From Anaerotruncus sp. MC2020 (lineage in GTDB: Bacteria > Bacillota > Clostridia > Oscillospirales > Ruminococcaceae), in assembly GCA_000701945.1 (NCBI GenBank), contig JNKE01000017.1, forward strand, positions 228,727 through 292,726: a DNA stretch of 64,000 bases. The letters run 5' to 3'. Of the stretch, positions 60,425-64,000 are shown piece by piece. The position numbers were made by a program, and so were the translations under genes. Numbering within the stretch: the first letter of the stretch is position 1; every line of letters starts with the position of its first letter. The notes under the pieces are model-generated. The model ran no database searches. It saw only the letters and a list, made by a program, of their open reading frames with translations, and was not told the DNA's origin.

Positions 60425-60453
60425 TTGACTTGCTGCCCTATAAATAGTATAAT
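60425..60453 (+). promoter_or_regulatory. Promoter of the ECF sigma factor gene
   Basis: TTGACT (60425-60430), 17 bp, TATAAT (60448-60453): a housekeeping promoter, so the ECF factor is at least partly transcribed independently of itself. Confidence 0.85.
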
Positions 60454-60540
60454 ATAAAAAATCTCTTTTTCATGCAACGCGGGCAGTCGCTTTTGGGTAT
60501 TAGTTTTTCAGATGCATCTGAATCAGCAGGGAGGTCAAAC

Positions 60541-61101
60541 ATGGACGACGAAAAAATAATCGCGCTTTTTCTTGAACGCGATGAAAATGCCATAGCCGAG
60601 ATGCGGCAGAAATATGCGGCGTATTGCGGCTCAGTCGCGCGGCGCATACTGCACGACAGCTCCGACGCAGAGGAAGCGCTGAATGATACGTGGTTCAGGG
60701 CGTGGAGGTCTATACCTCCGTATGAGTCGAAATGTCTGCGGCTGTTCCTGTCTCGGGTCACCCGCAACATCAGTATAAATATGCTCATTCACAGGAATGC
60801 TCAGAAGCGCGGAGCAGGTGAGGCGAGTGTTGTGCTCGACGAGGTCGCTGACTGGCTCGTATCTGACAGGGACGACGTTGAGGGCGATGTCGATGAGCGG
60901 CTACTCACAGATGAGCTCAACTCCTTCCTTGCCGAGCTGACCGATACCGAGCGGAATGTCTTTGTGCGCCGATATACGTATTTTCAGCCGATTGCCGAGA
61001 TTGCGCAGGCGCATGGCTTCTCGGAGAACAAGGTTAAGTCTATGCTGCTCAGACTGAGGAAAAGACTGCGAACAAGGCTTGAAAAGGAGGAACTGATATG
61101 A
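60541..61101 (+). CDS. ECF-family RNA polymerase sigma factor
   Basis: A 186-residue sigma-70 family factor: region 2 at about 15-85 (RRILHDSSDAEEALNDTWFR and SRVTRNISINMLIHR) and region 4 at about 125-180 (LTDTERNVFVRRYTYFQPIA then IAQAHGFSENKVKSMLLRLR). ATG 60541 follows GGGAGGTC. It overlaps the next gene by 4 nt (ATGA), the usual sigma/anti-sigma coupling. It lies between two cellulosome genes, suggesting control of cell-surface or plant-wall functions, but no target promoter is identified. Confidence 0.92.
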   Translation: MDDEKIIALFLERDENAIAEMRQKYAAYCGSVARRILHDSSDAEEALNDTWFRAWRSIPPYESKCLRLFLSRVTRNISINMLIHRNAQKRGAGEASVVLDEVADWLVSDRDDVEGDVDERLLTDELNSFLAELTDTERNVFVRRYTYFQPIAEIAQAHGFSENKVKSMLLRLRKRLRTRLEKEELI

Positions 61102-62114
61102 GGTCCGATACATTCATAAAAGCAATGGGAAACATTGACGAGCGCTTCCTTGATGTGGAGGTGCCAAAAAGAAAAATACGCCGCAGGTGGACGGCGTGGG
61201 TCGCGGGAGCTGCTGCGGCTGTGCTGCTGATAGCGTGTCCGCTGCCTGCGATGACGGCGTTCGGCTCGGATGAGGCTTATAATGTGCTCTACAGCATCTC
61301 GCCGCGGATTGCGCAGGATTTCAAGCCTGTGCAGAAATCCTGCACCGACGACGGCATAGAGATGACGGTCGTCTCCGCAAAGCGCAAGGGCAGCAGGGCT
61401 GAGGTATACCTCACCATGCGCGACACAACAGGGGAGTGTCCCTACGGTGACTGGGACTTGTACGACAGCTACAGGCTCAATCTGTGGGGCGATATGAGCG
61501 GCTGCTGCAAGTTCGATGAGTACGACGAGGAGACGCATACAGCACACTTCATTATCGTGCTCGATACTATGGACGGAAGTCCTATGCCCAAGGGGAAGAT
61601 AACCTTCTCGGTGAGTGAGCTGCTGCTCGGCAAGAAAGAGACAAAGGGCGATATAGACGCCGATTTGTCGGAGATACCGACCGAGCCCGAGACAATGCAC
61701 CGCGACGATGTCAGCGGGTATTCATCATACTCTGGCGAGGAACCCGATTACAGTGATTTCCGCTTCCTTGTGCCGAATGACGAGCCCGTATGCAGACCTG
61801 CGGATAACGTCTCTATGGACGCGATTGGCTACGTGGACGGTGAGCTTCACGTCCTCATGCGGTATGAGGACAACTCCCACACGGACAGCCACGGCTTTGT
61901 CAGCCTCGTGGACAGGGACGGCGGCGAGGTGGTCAGCGAGGAGGAGGTCAAGGACTTCACCTACTGGTCTGACGCTCAGCACACGGATATGTGCTATGAG
62001 TACGTGATACCCGTGGAGTACGACGGGCTCGCGGACTGCACGCTTTACGGCGATTTTTACACGGCTCTTGATTACAGAAAGGGCAAATGGCAGGTAACGT
62101 TCCCGCTGGAATAA
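61098..62114 (+). CDS. Membrane-anchored DUF4179-like protein, probable anti-sigma factor
   Basis: A 338-residue protein with a short cytoplasmic N-terminus (about 1-30), a single membrane helix (about 33-52, AWVAGAAAAVLLIACPLP) and a large extracytoplasmic domain with DUF4179-like beta-rich pattern. The arrangement after an ECF factor, with a 4-nt overlap, fits a sigma regulator that senses an external cue. No classical zinc anti-sigma motif (HxxxCxxC) is visible. A terminator follows. Confidence 0.72.
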   Translation: MRSDTFIKAMGNIDERFLDVEVPKRKIRRRWTAWVAGAAAAVLLIACPLPAMTAFGSDEAYNVLYSISPRIAQDFKPVQKSCTDDGIEMTVVSAKRKGSRAEVYLTMRDTTGECPYGDWDLYDSYRLNLWGDMSGCCKFDEYDEETHTAHFIIVLDTMDGSPMPKGKITFSVSELLLGKKETKGDIDADLSEIPTEPETMHRDDVSGYSSYSGEEPDYSDFRFLVPNDEPVCRPADNVSMDAIGYVDGELHVLMRYEDNSHTDSHGFVSLVDRDGGEVVSEEEVKDFTYWSDAQHTDMCYEYVIPVEYDGLADCTLYGDFYTALDYRKGKWQVTFPLE

Positions 62115-62116
62115 GC

Positions 62117-62149
62117 AAAAAAAGAGTACCCTCGCGGGTACTCTTTTTA
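62117..62149. terminator. Bidirectional terminator
   Basis: AAAAAGAGTACCC-TCGC-GGGTACTCTTTTT between convergent genes. Confidence 0.92.
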
Positions 62150-62158
62150 TGTGTGTTA

Positions 62159-64000
62159 TTAAGCCTTGAACAGATATCTCATGAAGTTGTACATATGCGG
62201 CTCAACTGTAGCGTTTCCGTGGTCGCCCTGCGGGATAACGTTCCAGAGGTGCTCAACGTTGTTGTTGGAGAGTGCCTTGTGGTAGCTCTCGGGGTATGTG
62301 CCTACAACGCCGTCGTTAGCTGCTGCCGATATGAGGATGAGATAGGGCATTGTGGAGGGCTTGAACTGGCTCTCCTGCTTGAGTGAGCCTTCATGCTCCA
62401 TGTACATATCTCTTGTCGGGAATATGCCGGGAGCGGGGCAAGCGCCGCCTACGTAGCCGTAGTTAGCGGAATCTGTGATACCTGTGTAGAGAGCCTCTCT
62501 GCCTCCGAGTGAGAAGCCTGAGATAGCTGTATTCTCTCTGCCTGTTGCTACGGAGTAGTGCTGCTCCATGTAAGGCATTACGCTGTTCTTGATGTCCTCA
62601 CGGATGAGGTCGTTGTGGCGCATGAACTCCTGCGAGAACATATTTCCGCCGCTGCCGCCTGTTACCATGTTGAGGCTTACGATTATCATAGGCTCGCAGA
62701 GACCGTCAGCAAGCATATTGCCGAGCATTGTCTGCATACCCATCTGTACCATTGAATCCTCGTTTCCGCCGATGCCGTGGAGAACGTAGAATACGGGGTA
62801 CTTCTTGCTTGTGGTGTAGCCTGCGGGAAGGATAACATTCATGCTCTTGTTTCCGCCTGCGTCCTTGGACTGGTATGTTACCTTCTCGACCTTGCCGTAG
62901 TCAACTCCGCCGCGCTTCTGATTGAAACCGTTGGGAGCGCTTGTCTTCATATCGTTTGCAATGCTTGCCATTGTGAATCCGCCTGAAGATGAACTGCCGC
63001 TTGTGGAAGTAGTTGTTGCTGCGGGAGCCTGAGTTGTAGCTGCTGTAGTCGTTGTAACGGACGACTTCGGGAATTCCTTTATCTGTCCGAGCAGGAACTT
63101 CGAGAGAACAACGAGGTCATTCACTGCGAATGCGCCGTCGCCGTCAACGTCTGCAACTTCCATTGAGATGTTTTTGTTTGAGCCTGACATATAACTGAGA
63201 AGAGCCTGTCTTGCTGCGATGAGGTCGAATGTGTTGATGACCTTGTCCGTGCAGAAGTCGCCCTTGAGCTGTCCTGTCGGAGCGGGCGGGTCTATGACGG
63301 ACGTGCTGCCCTCAACTGTACCGCCGCCTGTCTTTACGGAGGAGGACTTGCCCTTTTCAGATATCTGGAGTGAATCTATCCAGAGGTCTGTGAGGCTGTC
63401 GGGAGCTTCGATGTAGAGTGTCATGCCTGAAGCGCCTGTGGGGATAGTGAACGATGTGTTCTCGAGCTTTGTCCACTCTCCGCTCTTAGCTGTCTCCTTG
63501 GCAACGTCTGCCCAGTCCTGAGTGCCGCCTGATGTGTACTCAAGGGAGAGCTTGAGAGTTGTGGAGGAGCCGCTCTGCTGGAGACCTGCTGCGCTGATGC
63601 TGTAGGTCTGACCTGCTACGAACTTGGACGAATCGAGCTTTATAGCTGCGCCGTGCCAGTTGTCGCCTCTGTTGGAAGCCTTGAGCGAGCTGCTGCCGTC
63701 GTAGTAATTCTTGGTATCAACGGAAACGGATGTGCCGTCGCCTCTGCTGGTGAAGTCGCCCTTGCCCGACTCGAAGTTCTCGGTCAGGTAGTCACCGTTT
63801 GCGTCAGGCTTGGGGGGCTCAACAACGATATCAGGGTCGGGACTGGGGATCTCTTCCTTGATGACGCAGGTCTTGACGTCTGCCTGACCGTCACTCTCCC
63901 AGCCTTCAACGTTGAAGGCAACCTCGTAGAGACCGCCCATCTTCATGCCGAGGGACTCCCAAGCCTCGAAGTGCTTGGAGATGCTGATAGTACCCTTTGT
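62159..64000 (-). CDS. Cellulosomal GH11 xylanase-CBM-dockerin-CE1 esterase, 5' end outside window
   Basis: The frame is open to the window edge (613 visible residues). The first visible residues, GTISISKHFEAWESLGMKMG and LYEVAFNVEGWESDG, are the C-terminal end of a GH11 xylanase. Then come a Pro/Asp linker, a CBM-like sandwich (FESGKGDFTSRGDGTSV onward), a dockerin (DFCTDKVINTFDLIAARQAL, then DVDGDGAFAVNDLVVLSKF), a Thr/Ser linker and a C-terminal CE1 esterase (about last 270 residues) with YVLHGIGGNED and nucleophile motif GFSLGGREAL. It should cut xylan and release feruloyl or acetyl groups. Confidence 0.92.
   Translation of the reverse strand, partial: TKGTISISKHFEAWESLGMKMGGLYEVAFNVEGWESDGQADVKTCVIKEEIPSPDPDIVVEPPKPDANGDYLTENFESGKGDFTSRGDGTSVSVDTKNYYDGSSSLKASNRGDNWHGAAIKLDSSKFVAGQTYSISAAGLQQSGSSTTLKLSLEYTSGGTQDWADVAKETAKSGEWTKLENTSFTIPTGASGMTLYIEAPDSLTDLWIDSLQISEKGKSSSVKTGGGTVEGSTSVIDPPAPTGQLKGDFCTDKVINTFDLIAARQALLSYMSGSNKNISMEVADVDGDGAFAVNDLVVLSKFLLGQIKEFPKSSVTTTTAATTQAPAATTTSTSGSSSSGGFTMASIANDMKTSAPNGFNQKRGGVDYGKVEKVTYQSKDAGGNKSMNVILPAGYTTSKKYPVFYVLHGIGGNEDSMVQMGMQTMLGNMLADGLCEPMIIVSLNMVTGGSGGNMFSQEFMRHNDLIREDIKNSVMPYMEQHYSVATGRENTAISGFSLGGREALYTGITDSANYGYVGGACPAPGIFPTRDMYMEHEGSLKQESQFKPSTMPYLILISAAANDGVVGTYPESYHKALSNNNVEHLWNVIPQGDHGNATVEPHMYNFMRYLFKA

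Overview
The window looks like chromosome of an anaerobic, cellulosome-forming Firmicute of the genus Ruminococcus (R. flavefaciens / R. champanellensis type). The evidence is four dockerins, one R. flavefaciens-like cohesin, multimodular GH5 and GH11 enzymes joined to esterase domains, a reverse-type rubrerythrin, a type III glutamine synthetase and a DapL lysine branch. Sporulation genes (spoIIP, gerW-like ytfJ, a DacF-type carboxypeptidase) are also present. Base composition is moderately GC-rich in genes and AT-rich in promoters. Most promoters are near-consensus sigma-A sites with 17-bp spacers. I see no rRNA, CRISPR array, prophage or insertion sequence. One tRNA-Arg(CCG) is present.

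Region by region. 1-3.5 kb: the start of a radical SAM gene (cut by the window edge), an array of small hairpins, uppP, a Crp/Fnr regulator with a perfect palindromic operator, a small NrdD-tail-like protein and rubrerythrin. 3.5-22.7 kb: a glutamine-centred nitrogen locus. On the minus strand, gltB-gltD-glnA-ANTAR regulator-purF form a tight operon, with asnB behind a repeat element. On the plus strand are amtB (fused to PII), pyrG, glnN (GSIII), dapF and dapL. The two arms diverge from a 420-bp control region. In it, both transcripts begin with an intrinsic terminator overlapped by small hairpins whose hexaloops fit the A1/G4 rule of ANTAR-bound RNA. 22.7-37 kb: nifU/nifS, a hexapeptide-repeat transferase-like protein, a VanY-type lipoprotein, a GH43 glycosidase, a tocopherol-cyclase-like protein, an EAL phosphodiesterase, an XRE-cupin regulator with an acyl-CoA ligase, a CAT-like acyltransferase, a secreted GH3 enzyme and a frameshifted relic. 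37-50.5 kb: endonuclease V, a 252-bp tandem repeat next to tRNA-Arg, a permuted NlpC/P60-like protein, spoIIP, a polysaccharide deacetylase, membrane proteins, metA, rluB, dacF, ytfJ/ytfI, scpB/scpA, a site-2-protease homologue without its zinc motif, and rpmB. 50.6-64 kb: a cellulosome cluster with GH5-CBM-dockerin-esterase, a transglutaminase-MBG-Thr-rich-dockerin giant, a cohesin-dockerin adaptor, an ECF sigma/anti-sigma pair, and the 3' part of a GH11-CBM-dockerin-CE1 gene.

Three items deserve most attention. First, two copies of an approximately 80-nt structured element (24538-24618 minus, 33637-33719 plus) share conserved loop words and two compensatory stem changes, and both sit in 3' untranslated regions inside terminators. 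I cannot assign it to a known RNA family. Second, the divergent gltB/amtB leaders look like an ANTAR antitermination system encoded together with its own regulator. Third, the dockerin-bearing transglutaminase and the cohesin-dockerin adaptor suggest non-enzymatic or cross-linking parts of a cellulosome. All functional statements rest on recognising motifs by eye; no database search was possible.
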